64,000 nucleotides of DNA, taken from contig NZ_QQTO01000019.1 of assembly GCF_003351345.1 (NCBI RefSeq), positions 496,001 to 560,000 on the forward strand. Direction: 5' to 3'. A model generated the notes under the pieces. That model saw nothing but the letters and a program-made list of their open reading frames with translations. It was not told the origin of the DNA and made no database searches. This document shows positions 33,057 to 41,327 of the stretch, one piece after another. How positions within the stretch are numbered: position 1 is the first letter of the stretch; the number at the start of each line of letters is the position of its first letter. A program made the position numbers and the translations under genes. This DNA is from Allobosea caraganae. Its GTDB lineage: Bacteria > Pseudomonadota > Alphaproteobacteria > Rhizobiales > Beijerinckiaceae.

Positions 33057-33638
33057 TCAAAGCGCGGCGTATTTCGCCCCGCAGAACGATTTCGCGTTGC
33101 CGGTCCACTGGCCGAAGCCGGTCGCGACCATGTTGCGGATCACGGTGCAGACATAGCGCTGCTGGGCCGGGTTGTTGTGCGGGCCGGCATGGTAGCGCGC
33201 TACCGCCATGGTCCAGGTCTCGTGGCGGGCCTTCAGCCGCTTCAGGAACTTGGCGGAGTAGTCGACGTTCTGGGCGGGATCGAACATCGCGTCGAGGCTG
33301 GGGAACTGGTCGCGGTGGTAGTGGTGGTTGATCTGCATGCAGCCGATGTCGATCAGCTTCTGGCCGCGGGCGCGGGCGGCGTTGAACTCGGCCAGCGCCT
33401 CCTCCTTCGACTTTCCGAAGAAGGGCCGGCCATGGATGTTCAGCGCATAGGGCTGCAGCGAGTCCTTGCGGCCGCTCTCGGTCAGGCCGACCGAGTAGAG
33501 CACGCCGAGCGGAATGTCGTAGGCCTTGGAGGCGCGGATCATGTGCGCTTCGCAGACGGTCTGCGCCGCGGCGGGCGTCGTCAGGCTAAAGGTAGAGGTG
33601 AGGATCGCCGCCAGCGCGGCCGGTCTCTGCCATGTCAT
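33057..33638 (-). CDS. Lytic transglycosylase of the flagellar cluster
   Basis: 193 aa from the ATG at 33638 with AAGGA upstream. A signal peptide (ends TTPAAAQTVCE) leads into an SLT domain: catalytic Glu in VGLTESGR (~52), IGCMQINHHYH (~98), AVARYHAGPHN (~147). It should locally open peptidoglycan for rod or stator assembly. It overlaps the 3' end of fliK by 53 bases in another frame. FlgJ in this window lacks a muramidase domain, so this protein probably supplies that function, as the orf38-type gene does in rhizobia. Confidence 0.88.
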   Translation of the reverse strand: MTWQRPAALAAILTSTFSLTTPAAAQTVCEAHMIRASKAYDIPLGVLYSVGLTESGRKDSLQPYALNIHGRPFFGKSKEEALAEFNAARARGQKLIDIGCMQINHHYHRDQFPSLDAMFDPAQNVDYSAKFLKRLKARHETWTMAVARYHAGPHNNPAQQRYVCTVIRNMVATGFGQWTGNAKSFCGAKYAAL

Positions 33639-34923
33639 GCGGTTCGTCCTTGCTGAGGGGCGCATCTGGGGTCCGGCTCTGGCGCGGGGCTTCGCGGCCC
33701 TGCTCGCCCTGGCGGAATTCGCTGAAGCCGCGGCCGCCATCGCGGCCGTCCGGCGTCGGGTTCTGGGGGGCGTCCTGGCGGTGCTGGGCGCGCTGCCAGT
33801 CGCCCGGCGCGGCATCGACGTGCACGGTCTCCACCGAGACTGCGTCAGGCGAGTAGCCGCTGGCGCGGATGATCTCGCGCAGCGCCTCCTTGTCCTGGCT
33901 GAGCAGGGCCGCCGTCTCGGGCCGGCTCGCCTCGATCCGCAGCTCCATGCCGCCCTGCGACAGGCGCATCTTGACGGTGATCGTGCCGAGCTCGACCGGG
34001 CGCAGTTCGAGATGGAGCAGCTTGGTCGGCGAGGAGATTTCGGAGGGCTTGAGCGAGTCGAGCTCGGGGATGGCGTCCGAGCCGCGCAAGGAGGCGACCA
34101 GCTCGGCCGCAGCCTGGCGGATCGGCTCGACCACCTGCTGGAAGGGCGAGAGCCTCGTCACCGGCGGCAGGTGCGTCTCCTGATGGGTCACGGCGATGGT
34201 GAGCGGGCCCGGCCCGCCCTCCGGCTTGGGCCCGGGCGCGGCGTTCTGGTCGTCGTCCTTCGCGTGCGGCCGGGCGAGCGGTGCCGTGCTCTCCGCCGCA
34301 TCCTGGGCCGTGGCGATGTCCTTGGCCGCGGCAGGGTCCTTGAGCACGTCCGCGAGACGGCTCAGCAGCGAGAGATCAGCGGCGGGCGCCTTGTCCTGGC
34401 TCGGCATCGCGATGCCGGCCGCACCGGGCTGGGGCGGCTGTTCGGGCCTGGCGAAGCCGGCGGCGCGGCCTTCGCGCGGGAGCGTGCGGGCCATCTCGTC
34501 GAGCACGCCGGTGAGGGCGGCCATGACAGGCGTTTCGCGCGGGCCGGCATCCTTGCCGGCGGGGGGCGGCGCTTCGCTCTCAGCCGGCTGGAACGGGCCG
34601 AGGAGAAGGCGCGCGGCGGCAGATTCGCCTGAGACGGCCTGTTCCGGCGCGGCAGCCGCCGGCGGGGTGGCCAGGATGTCGTCGGCCGCCTTCGCCCTGG
34701 CGTCGTCCCTGGGGGGGGCGGGCACCTTGTCGCCGGCCTTGTCGGCGTCATCTGCCGCGTCGGGCTTCACCACAGGCTTTTTCGGATCGAGCGCCTTGAG
34801 CATGGCGCCGAAGGCGGAGCCGCGCTCGTCGCGGCCGCCGAGGCGCTTGAGCAGGTCCTTGCCGGCCGCGCCGGATTTCGTGACGCTGGCCTCGGGCCCC
34901 AGCGGCGTGTCGAGGCGGTTCAT
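33586..34923 (-). CDS. fliK: Flagellar hook-length control protein FliK (MotD type)
   Basis: 445 aa. The long N-terminal part is Ala/Pro/Asp-rich and low in complexity, as usual. The conserved Flg_hook domain is near residues 300-380: LHLELRPVELGTITVKMRL and MELRIEASRPETAALLSQD. It measures hook length and switches export specificity through FlhB. Its start overlaps the motC stop (ATGA). In older rhizobial literature this gene was named motD. Confidence 0.87.
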   Translation of the reverse strand: MNRLDTPLGPEASVTKSGAAGKDLLKRLGGRDERGSAFGAMLKALDPKKPVVKPDAADDADKAGDKVPAPPRDDARAKAADDILATPPAAAAPEQAVSGESAAARLLLGPFQPAESEAPPPAGKDAGPRETPVMAALTGVLDEMARTLPREGRAAGFARPEQPPQPGAAGIAMPSQDKAPAADLSLLSRLADVLKDPAAAKDIATAQDAAESTAPLARPHAKDDDQNAAPGPKPEGGPGPLTIAVTHQETHLPPVTRLSPFQQVVEPIRQAAAELVASLRGSDAIPELDSLKPSEISSPTKLLHLELRPVELGTITVKMRLSQGGMELRIEASRPETAALLSQDKEALREIIRASGYSPDAVSVETVHVDAAPGDWQRAQHRQDAPQNPTPDGRDGGRGFSEFRQGEQGREAPRQSRTPDAPLSKDEPHDMAETGRAGGDPHLYL

Positions 34924-36131
34924 CGTGCCTTTTCTCCCTTGGGTTTGACCTTGAGGAGGTTCTCTGCCTCGTCGAGGCCGCGTTCGGCTGCGGCCACGAG
35001 CGGCTTCTGCCCAGTGTCGAAACTGGGCGGCGCCGCATTCTCCTGGGGTGTCTGGGTGGTGGCGACGGGCCAATCGACGATGCGGGTCGCGACGCGGAGG
35101 GCCGTCTCGAGGATGGGCTTGTCGGCGGCGGGCAGCCTGGCGGCGTCGATCGCCTTGAGCGCGCCGAGCGCGGCCTCGTCGCGGTCGCCGGCGATGCGCG
35201 AGGCCGCGCCGTAGAGCGCGGCGCGGGAGGTGGCCTCCTGGTCGCTGCCGGAGAGTTTCGCAGCCTCGTTGGCGGCGCGGCGTGCCTGCTCGAAGCGGCC
35301 ACGGATCAGCGCGTCGCGCGCGACGATCAGGAAGACGGCGCGCTGCTGGCCTTCGTCGAAGGCGCGCAAGGTCGCGACGAGCTGCGGGAACTTGGCCGGG
35401 TCGCGGCCGACGTCGAAGCGCACCAGCGCCGCGGCGAAGGACTGCCGGAAGCTCTCGGCATAGACCGAGTTGTCGAAGCGGCGCAGGTATTGCGAGGTCG
35501 CCTTCTCCAGCCGGTCGAGGTCGCTGATCTCGCCGGCGATGAAGATGGCGCGGCGCAGCGCGGCCTCCTCGACCAACGTGCCGGGCGCAAGCAGCCGCGC
35601 CTGGTCGAGCAGCGTCAGCGCGCGCTTCTGGTCGGTGCGGGCGATCAGGTTGGCCTGCACCAACGCAAGCTGGCCGCCGAGCGCGTCCGCGAGGCTCGCC
35701 GGATCGAGCGGCAGCAGCAGGGCGCGGGCCTTGTCGCTGTCGCCCATGACATAGGCGAGCGCGCCCAGCGCGAGGCCCTGCGGCAGGCCGGCGGGCTCGC
35801 CCTGCTTGAGCAACTGATCGAGGATGCCGGGCTGGCCGCCGCTCAGCACGTAGAGCACGGCGGCGCGGGTGTTGCGCGGGTCGCTCCAGGCGGCGGGGTC
35901 GGCATTGGCGAGCGGGGCCTCGATCTCCCGCAGCAGCCCGCGCTGGGCGGCGTGGGCCGCCTTGTTGCCGAGGGCGGCCTGGTTCTGCAGCGACTGGAGC
36001 GTGCGCACGAGCTGATAGGGCTGCGGCTGGGCCGCCGCTCCTGCCGGCGCCTCGCTGGTCTCGGCCAAGGCCGGCGCCGCCAACAGGCAGAGCACGCAAG
36101 CCAGGAGCCGATATCCGAGGCCACGCCTCAT
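34920..36131 (-). CDS. motC: Periplasmic motility protein MotC
   Basis: 403 aa with a signal peptide ending ALAETSEAP. The mature protein is almost all helical with many Ala/Leu, like a TPR-type scaffold, and contains the MotC-type segment PYQLVRTLQSLQNQAALGN. MotC is restricted to alphaproteobacteria, where it acts with MotB in the periplasm. It overlaps motB at the front and fliK at the back by four bases each. Confidence 0.85.
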   Translation of the reverse strand: MRRGLGYRLLACVLCLLAAPALAETSEAPAGAAAQPQPYQLVRTLQSLQNQAALGNKAAHAAQRGLLREIEAPLANADPAAWSDPRNTRAAVLYVLSGGQPGILDQLLKQGEPAGLPQGLALGALAYVMGDSDKARALLLPLDPASLADALGGQLALVQANLIARTDQKRALTLLDQARLLAPGTLVEEAALRRAIFIAGEISDLDRLEKATSQYLRRFDNSVYAESFRQSFAAALVRFDVGRDPAKFPQLVATLRAFDEGQQRAVFLIVARDALIRGRFEQARRAANEAAKLSGSDQEATSRAALYGAASRIAGDRDEAALGALKAIDAARLPAADKPILETALRVATRIVDWPVATTQTPQENAAPPSFDTGQKPLVAAAERGLDEAENLLKVKPKGEKAR

Positions 36132-37426
36132 GTGCGCTTCTCGCGGACGAGGATCTCGATGCGGCGGTTCTCGGCCGCGCCGGGATCGGCGGCGCGCAGC
36201 TTGCGGCTGGCATAGCCCTCGACATGCTCGATGCGGGCCTCGTCGACGCCGCCGCGGACCAGGAGATCCTGCGCGGTATGGGCGCGGGCGGTCGAGAGGC
36301 GCCAGTTGTCGCCATTGCCGGAGCGGAATGGCCGCGCGTCGGTATGGCCGCGAATGATGATGGAGCCCTCGCGCTTGTTCAGCACGGCGGCGACGCGCTG
36401 CATCACGCTGACCGTTTCGGTCGCCGGCTCGGCCGAGCCGATGGCGAACATGCCGAAATTGGCGTTGTCGGTCAGGCTGATCAGCATGCCCTCGTCGGTC
36501 TGGCGGACTTCGACCTGCGGCGCGTCCGAGCGCTTGCCGTCACCCTTGCCGCTGCTGCCGATCGCGGTGGCGATGGCGGCGGCGACCGCATCGTCGGCCT
36601 GCTTCTGCGCCAGCGTCGGGCTCGGCAGCGCGACCTTCTCGGGAGCCGTTTCTGGACGCGGCGTCAGCGGCTGGGTGCCGGCGGGGCGGGGCGAGGCATT
36701 CTGAGCCTCGCCGCTGCGCTCGGCAGCCTGCGCTTGGGCCTGGGCCGCGGCGTTCTCGGCAGTGCCCGGCGGCTTGGCGGCTGCCAAGGCGAGGACCGGA
36801 GGCGAGGGCGGCATGACGGGCTTGCCGGCGGTGTCCGCCGGCTTCGCCGCGGAATCAGGCTGGCTCTGCCGCTCGCCTTGCGGCGCCTGGCGCCAGAAGT
36901 TCGGATCGAACGGGTCGCGCAGGGCCTCGCCGCCCTGCATGCCGGGCTTGCCGGTCTCGCCCAGCGTGATGGCGGAGGCCTTCTCGGCGCCCGGATTGGG
37001 CCGGACCGCGGAGGCCTCGGCGAGGATGGCGTAGGGGTCCTCGAACGGCGCCGAGGCCTGGGCCCGCTCCTTCAGCTTGGCGGTGGGCGCGCGCTGGGCC
37101 TCCTTCGCGGCGGTGCCGGCGGTCTTGTTGTCCTGGCGGCTGGCGTCGTCGACCTCGCCGGGGTCGGCCTCCTGGGGGTCGCGCACGCCCTTGCGGTCCT
37201 GCGTGACGTCGGAGAGGCGGATCGGGTTGAAATATTGCGCGACCGTGGTGCGGGTCTCGCGAGTCGTCGAATTCACCAGCCAGAGCACCAGGAAGAGCGC
37301 CATCATCGCCGTCATGAAGTCGGCATGGGCGATCTTCCAGACACCGCCCTTCGGCACGTCCGCCGTCCGGCTTTGCCTGCGCCGGATGATGATGAGGTCG
37401 GGGCCGGTCTTTTCCATTTCGGGCAT
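36128..37426 (-). CDS. motB: Flagellar stator protein MotB
   Basis: 432 aa from the ATG at 37426 (MPEMEKTGPD); a second ATG nine bases on is an alternative. One transmembrane helix follows the conserved proton-site Asp36 (WKIAHADFMTAMMALFLVLWLV). A long Ala/Pro/Gln-rich linker (~90-310) is unusual in length but typical for rhizobia. The C-terminus is an OmpA-like peptidoglycan-binding domain (IIIRGHTDARPF, NWRLSTARAHT). Its partner motA is about 9.5 kb away in another unit. Confidence 0.92.
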   Translation of the reverse strand: MPEMEKTGPDLIIIRRRQSRTADVPKGGVWKIAHADFMTAMMALFLVLWLVNSTTRETRTTVAQYFNPIRLSDVTQDRKGVRDPQEADPGEVDDASRQDNKTAGTAAKEAQRAPTAKLKERAQASAPFEDPYAILAEASAVRPNPGAEKASAITLGETGKPGMQGGEALRDPFDPNFWRQAPQGERQSQPDSAAKPADTAGKPVMPPSPPVLALAAAKPPGTAENAAAQAQAQAAERSGEAQNASPRPAGTQPLTPRPETAPEKVALPSPTLAQKQADDAVAAAIATAIGSSGKGDGKRSDAPQVEVRQTDEGMLISLTDNANFGMFAIGSAEPATETVSVMQRVAAVLNKREGSIIIRGHTDARPFRSGNGDNWRLSTARAHTAQDLLVRGGVDEARIEHVEGYASRKLRAADPGAAENRRIEILVREKRT

Positions 37427-37449
37427 CGGGTCGAACTCGGTCCTGTGAA

Positions 37450-38124
37450 TCAGGCGGCGTCGGGAAGACGGCGGCGGCGGTCGGGGCCATGGCCGTCGAG
37501 CCTGGCGATCCAGGCACCGACGCGGGTCTCGATCACGGTCTCGCCGACGAGGATCGTGACCTCGGCCGCATCGCTTTCCTCGAAGGCGACGGCGCGCTCG
37601 GGCGGGAAGACGCGGCGCAGAGCCTCGACCAGCACAGGTGGGCCGGCGACGCGGATCAGCGGGCATTCAGTGCCGCTGAGCAAGGGGGCGATCTGCTCGA
37701 TCAGGGCGCGGCTGGCAGCATCGCGCAGCTCGGCCTCTAGGAAGGGGCGCAGCAGGCGGCCGACCGTGTCGGCGATCTGCTCGCCTATGGCGTCGAGCGC
37801 CGGCTGGACCTTGTCGGAGAGCAGGGAAGCTGCCTCTTCGGCCCAGGCCTGGCGGGCGGCTTCGAGCGCCGCGGCATGGTCGGCCTGCAACTGCGCGAGC
37901 TGCTGCTCGAGCGCCGCCTGGGCCTCGGTCAGGCCGGCCTGGCGGCCATCCTCGAAGATCTTCTCGACATCCGGGGCCGGCTCGCGCGGCGCCTTGGAGA
38001 GGAAGGAGGGCAGCTCGATCGGCGCGATCACGGGAGAGGCGGGCGCGTCCTGGGCGATCTCGGCGACCCCGGTCTCGGAGATGTCGAAGCTCGGGATGAA
38101 CTCGGCGGCTGACCGGTGCTTCAT
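37450..38124 (-). CDS. fliH: FliH-like flagellar export ATPase regulator
   Basis: 224 aa, a poorly conserved family, assigned mostly by position directly after fliF and by architecture: a variable N-terminus, an Ala/Gln/Glu-rich coiled coil (~60-110, EAQAALEQQLAQLQADHAAAL) and a globular C-terminus (~125-224). FliH binds the ATPase FliI. It overlaps the fliF stop by four bases. Confidence 0.68.
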   Translation of the reverse strand: MKHRSAAEFIPSFDISETGVAEIAQDAPASPVIAPIELPSFLSKAPREPAPDVEKIFEDGRQAGLTEAQAALEQQLAQLQADHAAALEAARQAWAEEAASLLSDKVQPALDAIGEQIADTVGRLLRPFLEAELRDAASRALIEQIAPLLSGTECPLIRVAGPPVLVEALRRVFPPERAVAFEESDAAEVTILVGETVIETRVGAWIARLDGHGPDRRRRLPDAA

Positions 38125-39746
38125 GCTGCTTCTCCCTCATGGATCCAGCGCTTCAGGATCGCGGCGGCCTGGGCCTCGTTGAAGTCGACGAGCTGCTCGA
38201 GCTTCCTGGCGGGCGAGCGCTGGGCCGCGAGCGTCAGGTCCTCGATCAGGTTCGTTGCCGGCCCCGGTTCGGCGAGCTGCGGCTGCAGGCTGGCGGAGAG
38301 CGCCGGCGTCTCGGTCGCGGTGATCGCGGCGGCCTCGGCCCCCGGCCGCTTCAGGATGGCGTTCACCGCCGGGCGCAGGCCGAACCAGATGATCAGCATG
38401 GCCAGCACGAGGATGGTGACGGCGTTGATCAGCGTGCCGGACTGGCGCATCAGCGTCTCGCCGATGCCGATCGGCGGCTCCGGCTCCAGGCTGCGGCTGC
38501 CTTGCAGGAAGTCGACGGCGAGCACCTTGATGTTGTCGCCGCGGCCCTCGCTGAAGCCGGCGGCCGAGCTGACGACCTGCTTCACGTCCTCGAGCCGGCG
38601 GTCGATCGCCTCCTGGCTCGGCTCGGGGCCGAGCGATGCGATCAGGCGCGGCCGGTTGATCAGCACGGCGATCGACATCTTGGCGACGGCGTAGCCGTCG
38701 CTGATCGTCTGCACCTTGCGCGAGGAGATCTCGTAGTTGGTCAGCTCCTCGCGACGCTGCTTCTCGTCGCTCGACTTCTGGCCGCCATCGGCGCGCACGG
38801 CGCGCTCGGGCAGGTTCTGCTCGACGGTGGTCGGCTCCTGCGTGGCGGAGTTCTGCGAGACGTCGTTCTCCTTGACGACGCGGACCGAGCGCTCGACCTT
38901 GGAATCCGGGTTGAAGATGGTCTCGTTGGTTTCCTTGCGGTCGGTGTTGAGGTCGGTCGCGACGCTGATCTCGAAATTCTCCAGGCCGAGATAGGGCGTC
39001 AGCGCCTTGCGGACATTATCCTGGATCTCGCGGTTCACGTTCTGCTGCAGGCCGGCGAGCTTGGCCGAGGAGCCCTGGCTCAGGTCGCCGCCCGAGGCGA
39101 GCAGTGTGCCGTCGGTGTTGAGCACCGTGACCTTCTCGGCCGTGAGGCCGGGCACGGCGGAGGCGACGAGTTGGCGGATCGCCTGGGCGATGCTGCCGGC
39201 GCCGGAGGTCTCGGTGCGGACGACGACGCTGGCGGAGGCCGGCTGCTGGTCGCGCCGGAAGGAGCCCTTGTCGGCGAGCACGAGGTGGACGCTGGCGGCC
39301 TTCACGCCGCGCATCAGCTGGATGGTGCGGGCGAGCTCGCCCTCCATCGCCCGGACGCGGGTGATCTCCTGCATGAACGAGGTGAGGCCGAGCGAGCCCA
39401 TCTTGTCGAAGAGCTCGTAGCCGCCGCTCGAGCTGCGCGGCAGGCCCTTCTCGGCGAGCAGCATGCGGGCCTGCGGCGCCTGCGCCGGCTTGACCAGGAC
39501 CTGCGTGCCCTCGGCGTTGACGTCGAAGCGGATGCCGGATTCCTGGAGCGCGGCGCCGATGCGGTTGACGTCCTCGCGCTGCAGGCCGCCATAGAGGACC
39601 GACATTTCCGGGCGGCTGAGATAGTAGGCGCTGACGCCGATGGTCGCGAGCACGAACAGGCCGATGCCTGCCAGCGCCGCGAGGCGCTTGTAGCCGAGCT
39701 GCTGGAGGTTGAGCCAAATCTCTTCAGCGTATTGCCGACCCGGCAT
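38121..39746 (-). CDS. fliF: Flagellar MS-ring protein FliF
   Basis: 541 aa from the ATG at 39746 (MPGRQYAEEIW), chosen because AAGGA is six bases upstream; the ATG two codons earlier abuts that site. Two transmembrane helices (~20-40 and ~435-455) flank the ring-building periplasmic domains (SVLYGGLQREDVNRI, LPRSSSGGYELFD, RVRAMEGELARTIQ). The extreme C-terminus (DFNEAQAAAILKRWIHEGE) is the FliG-binding helix. Confidence 0.95.
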   Translation of the reverse strand: MPGRQYAEEIWLNLQQLGYKRLAALAGIGLFVLATIGVSAYYLSRPEMSVLYGGLQREDVNRIGAALQESGIRFDVNAEGTQVLVKPAQAPQARMLLAEKGLPRSSSGGYELFDKMGSLGLTSFMQEITRVRAMEGELARTIQLMRGVKAASVHLVLADKGSFRRDQQPASASVVVRTETSGAGSIAQAIRQLVASAVPGLTAEKVTVLNTDGTLLASGGDLSQGSSAKLAGLQQNVNREIQDNVRKALTPYLGLENFEISVATDLNTDRKETNETIFNPDSKVERSVRVVKENDVSQNSATQEPTTVEQNLPERAVRADGGQKSSDEKQRREELTNYEISSRKVQTISDGYAVAKMSIAVLINRPRLIASLGPEPSQEAIDRRLEDVKQVVSSAAGFSEGRGDNIKVLAVDFLQGSRSLEPEPPIGIGETLMRQSGTLINAVTILVLAMLIIWFGLRPAVNAILKRPGAEAAAITATETPALSASLQPQLAEPGPATNLIEDLTLAAQRSPARKLEQLVDFNEAQAAAILKRWIHEGEAA

Positions 39747-39827
39747 GGCCATTCCTTCTGGAACCGTAAGCTAGGCCTGCACCCTCGACCGCGAGCCTTG
39801 CGCGAGCGTTGCGCCGCACAACGAAAG

Positions 39828-39865
39828 GCCACGCCCCTGAGAAGGAGCCTGTGCTGCGGCGTGGC
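39828..39865 (-). terminator. Hairpin after flagellin 1
   Basis: GCCACGCC (39828-39835) and GGCGTGGC (39858-39865) pair perfectly about 12 bases beyond the flagellin 1 stop. On the minus strand CTTTCGTT follows, so it may act as a weak intrinsic terminator separating flagellin from fliF. Confidence 0.5.
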
Positions 39866-39876
39866 GCGGCTCTCGC

Positions 39877-41169
39877 TCAGCCGCGGAAGAGCGAGAGGAT
39901 GCTCTGGCTGTTGCCGTTGGCGATCGAGAGCGCCTGGATGCCGAGCTGCTGCTGGACCTGCAGGGCCTGGAGGCGGGTCGATTCGGCGTTCATATCGGCG
40001 TCGACGAGCTGGCCGATGCCGCGGTCGATCGAGTCGACCATCGACTTGACGAAGTCCTGCTGACGATCGACGCGGTTCTTGATGGCGCCGAGGTTGGTGG
40101 CGGCGTCAGCGAGTTCCTTCGAGGCGCCGTCGACCGCCTTGATGTAGGTCTCCAGCGTCTGCAGGTCGCCCACGCTGTCCGTCAGCTCCGAGATGTCGAT
40201 CGAGGAGACGCTGAACTCCTCCCAGGCGCCGGCGCGATAGACGTCGTAGGTCTTGTCCAGGATGCCCTTCTCGGTCTCGGCGGTGAAGGGATCGAAATAT
40301 AGGCCGTAGGTACCCAGGCCGTTATCGGCAGCGCCTCCGAAGGCGACATCGTTCGCTCCCCGATTTCTGAAGACCAAGCCATCTTGGCTCGCGTTGATCG
40401 CGCCGGTAAATCCATCAAGATTCTGATCATTGACCCATTTTGCGATGTCTTCGAGCGTGGTCTTGTCTTTCGTTACTTCAAGTTCCGCGTTGAGGACGAC
40501 CTTGCCTTCGAGATTGATCGCGACGAAAAAAATCGTGCTGGTGGTGACCGGCGGGGGACCGGCGGAGCCGATAGCGGAGGGGTCGAACGCGACAGCGTCG
40601 CTATCGACTGCCGCGGCCTTGTAAGCGGTGTCCGGGGTGGCATCGTAGAGCTTGATGCTGTCCAGATCGACGTCGACGGTGTCGATGGAGACGACGCCGC
40701 CGGCGCGGGAGAATGACGAGACGACGCTCTTGACCGCGTTGTAGTCGGGGTCGGCGGAGTTGACCGAGAGCCAGTTCTCGGAGTTGAACACCGAGCTGTC
40801 GGCCGAGCTCTTCAGATCCGAGAGCATGTTGTCGATGTCGCTCTGGACCTTGGCGCGGTCGACGCCGGGCGTGCGGGCCGTGACCAGCTTGGCCTTCAGG
40901 TCCGACATGATGTCGTCGGTGGCGCTGAGGCCGGTATACATGGTGTCGATGGTCGCGGCGCCGAGGCCGAGAGCGTCCTGGACGGCGCCGAGCGCCTTGT
41001 TGTCGGAGCGCATGGTGGTGGCGATCGACCAGTAGGCGGCGTTGTCGGAGGCGGTCGCGACGCGCTGGCCGGTCGAGATGCGGCTCTGGGTGGTGGCGAG
41101 GTTCTTGTTGGTCATCGACAGCGTCTGCAACGCGGTCATGGCCGAGGAGTTCGTGAGAAGGCTGGCCAT
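39877..41169 (-). CDS. Flagellin 1
   Basis: 430 aa from the ATG at 41169 (MASLLTNSSAMTALQTL). Standard flagellin D0/D1 ends: N-terminal ~175 residues (STGQRVATASDNAAYWSIATTMRSD) and C-terminal ~100 residues (KNRVDRQQDFVKSMVDSIDRGIGQLVDADMN...LFRG). These ends are almost identical to flagellin 2. The central, surface-exposed part (~180-315) is unrelated to that of flagellin 2 and visibly less GC-rich, suggesting exchange. The product polymerises into the filament. Confidence 0.95.
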   Translation of the reverse strand: MASLLTNSSAMTALQTLSMTNKNLATTQSRISTGQRVATASDNAAYWSIATTMRSDNKALGAVQDALGLGAATIDTMYTGLSATDDIMSDLKAKLVTARTPGVDRAKVQSDIDNMLSDLKSSADSSVFNSENWLSVNSADPDYNAVKSVVSSFSRAGGVVSIDTVDVDLDSIKLYDATPDTAYKAAAVDSDAVAFDPSAIGSAGPPPVTTSTIFFVAINLEGKVVLNAELEVTKDKTTLEDIAKWVNDQNLDGFTGAINASQDGLVFRNRGANDVAFGGAADNGLGTYGLYFDPFTAETEKGILDKTYDVYRAGAWEEFSVSSIDISELTDSVGDLQTLETYIKAVDGASKELADAATNLGAIKNRVDRQQDFVKSMVDSIDRGIGQLVDADMNAESTRLQALQVQQQLGIQALSIANGNSQSILSLFRG

Positions 41170-41199
41170 TGGGATGTTCCGCATTCGAGCATGAAGGGA

Positions 41200-41275
41200 A
41201 CAGTCCGGATTCTAACCGGGATGGCAGGGCGGCATCATGCCTTTGACGGGCTCGATCGATCGTCAACCTGTCATG
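41200..41275 (-). promoter_or_regulatory. Conserved flagellin leader, copy at flagellin 1
   Basis: Shared with the region before flagellin 2: CCGGGATGGCAGGGC, then the perfect palindrome GGCATCATGCC (41231-41241), CTTTGACGG and, after 12 bases, GTCAACCTG. The palindrome lies 62 bases from the ATG in both genes. It could be a 5'-UTR hairpin (FlbT is known to act on flagellin mRNA leaders) or a promoter element. Confidence 0.6.
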
Positions 41276-41279
41276 GAGC

Positions 41280-41305
41280 GGCCACGCTCCCGGAGGAGCG
41301 TGGCC
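41280..41305 (-). terminator. Perfect hairpin after flagellin 2
   Basis: GGCCACGCTCC (41280-41290) and GGAGCGTGGCC (41295-41305) form an 11-pair stem with a four-base loop, 22 bases past the flagellin 2 stop. No T-run follows on the minus strand. It should end or stabilise the flagellin 2 transcript before the flagellin 1 promoter. Confidence 0.65.
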
Positions 41306-41327
41306 CAGTGTCGTAGAGTGGAGTGGC

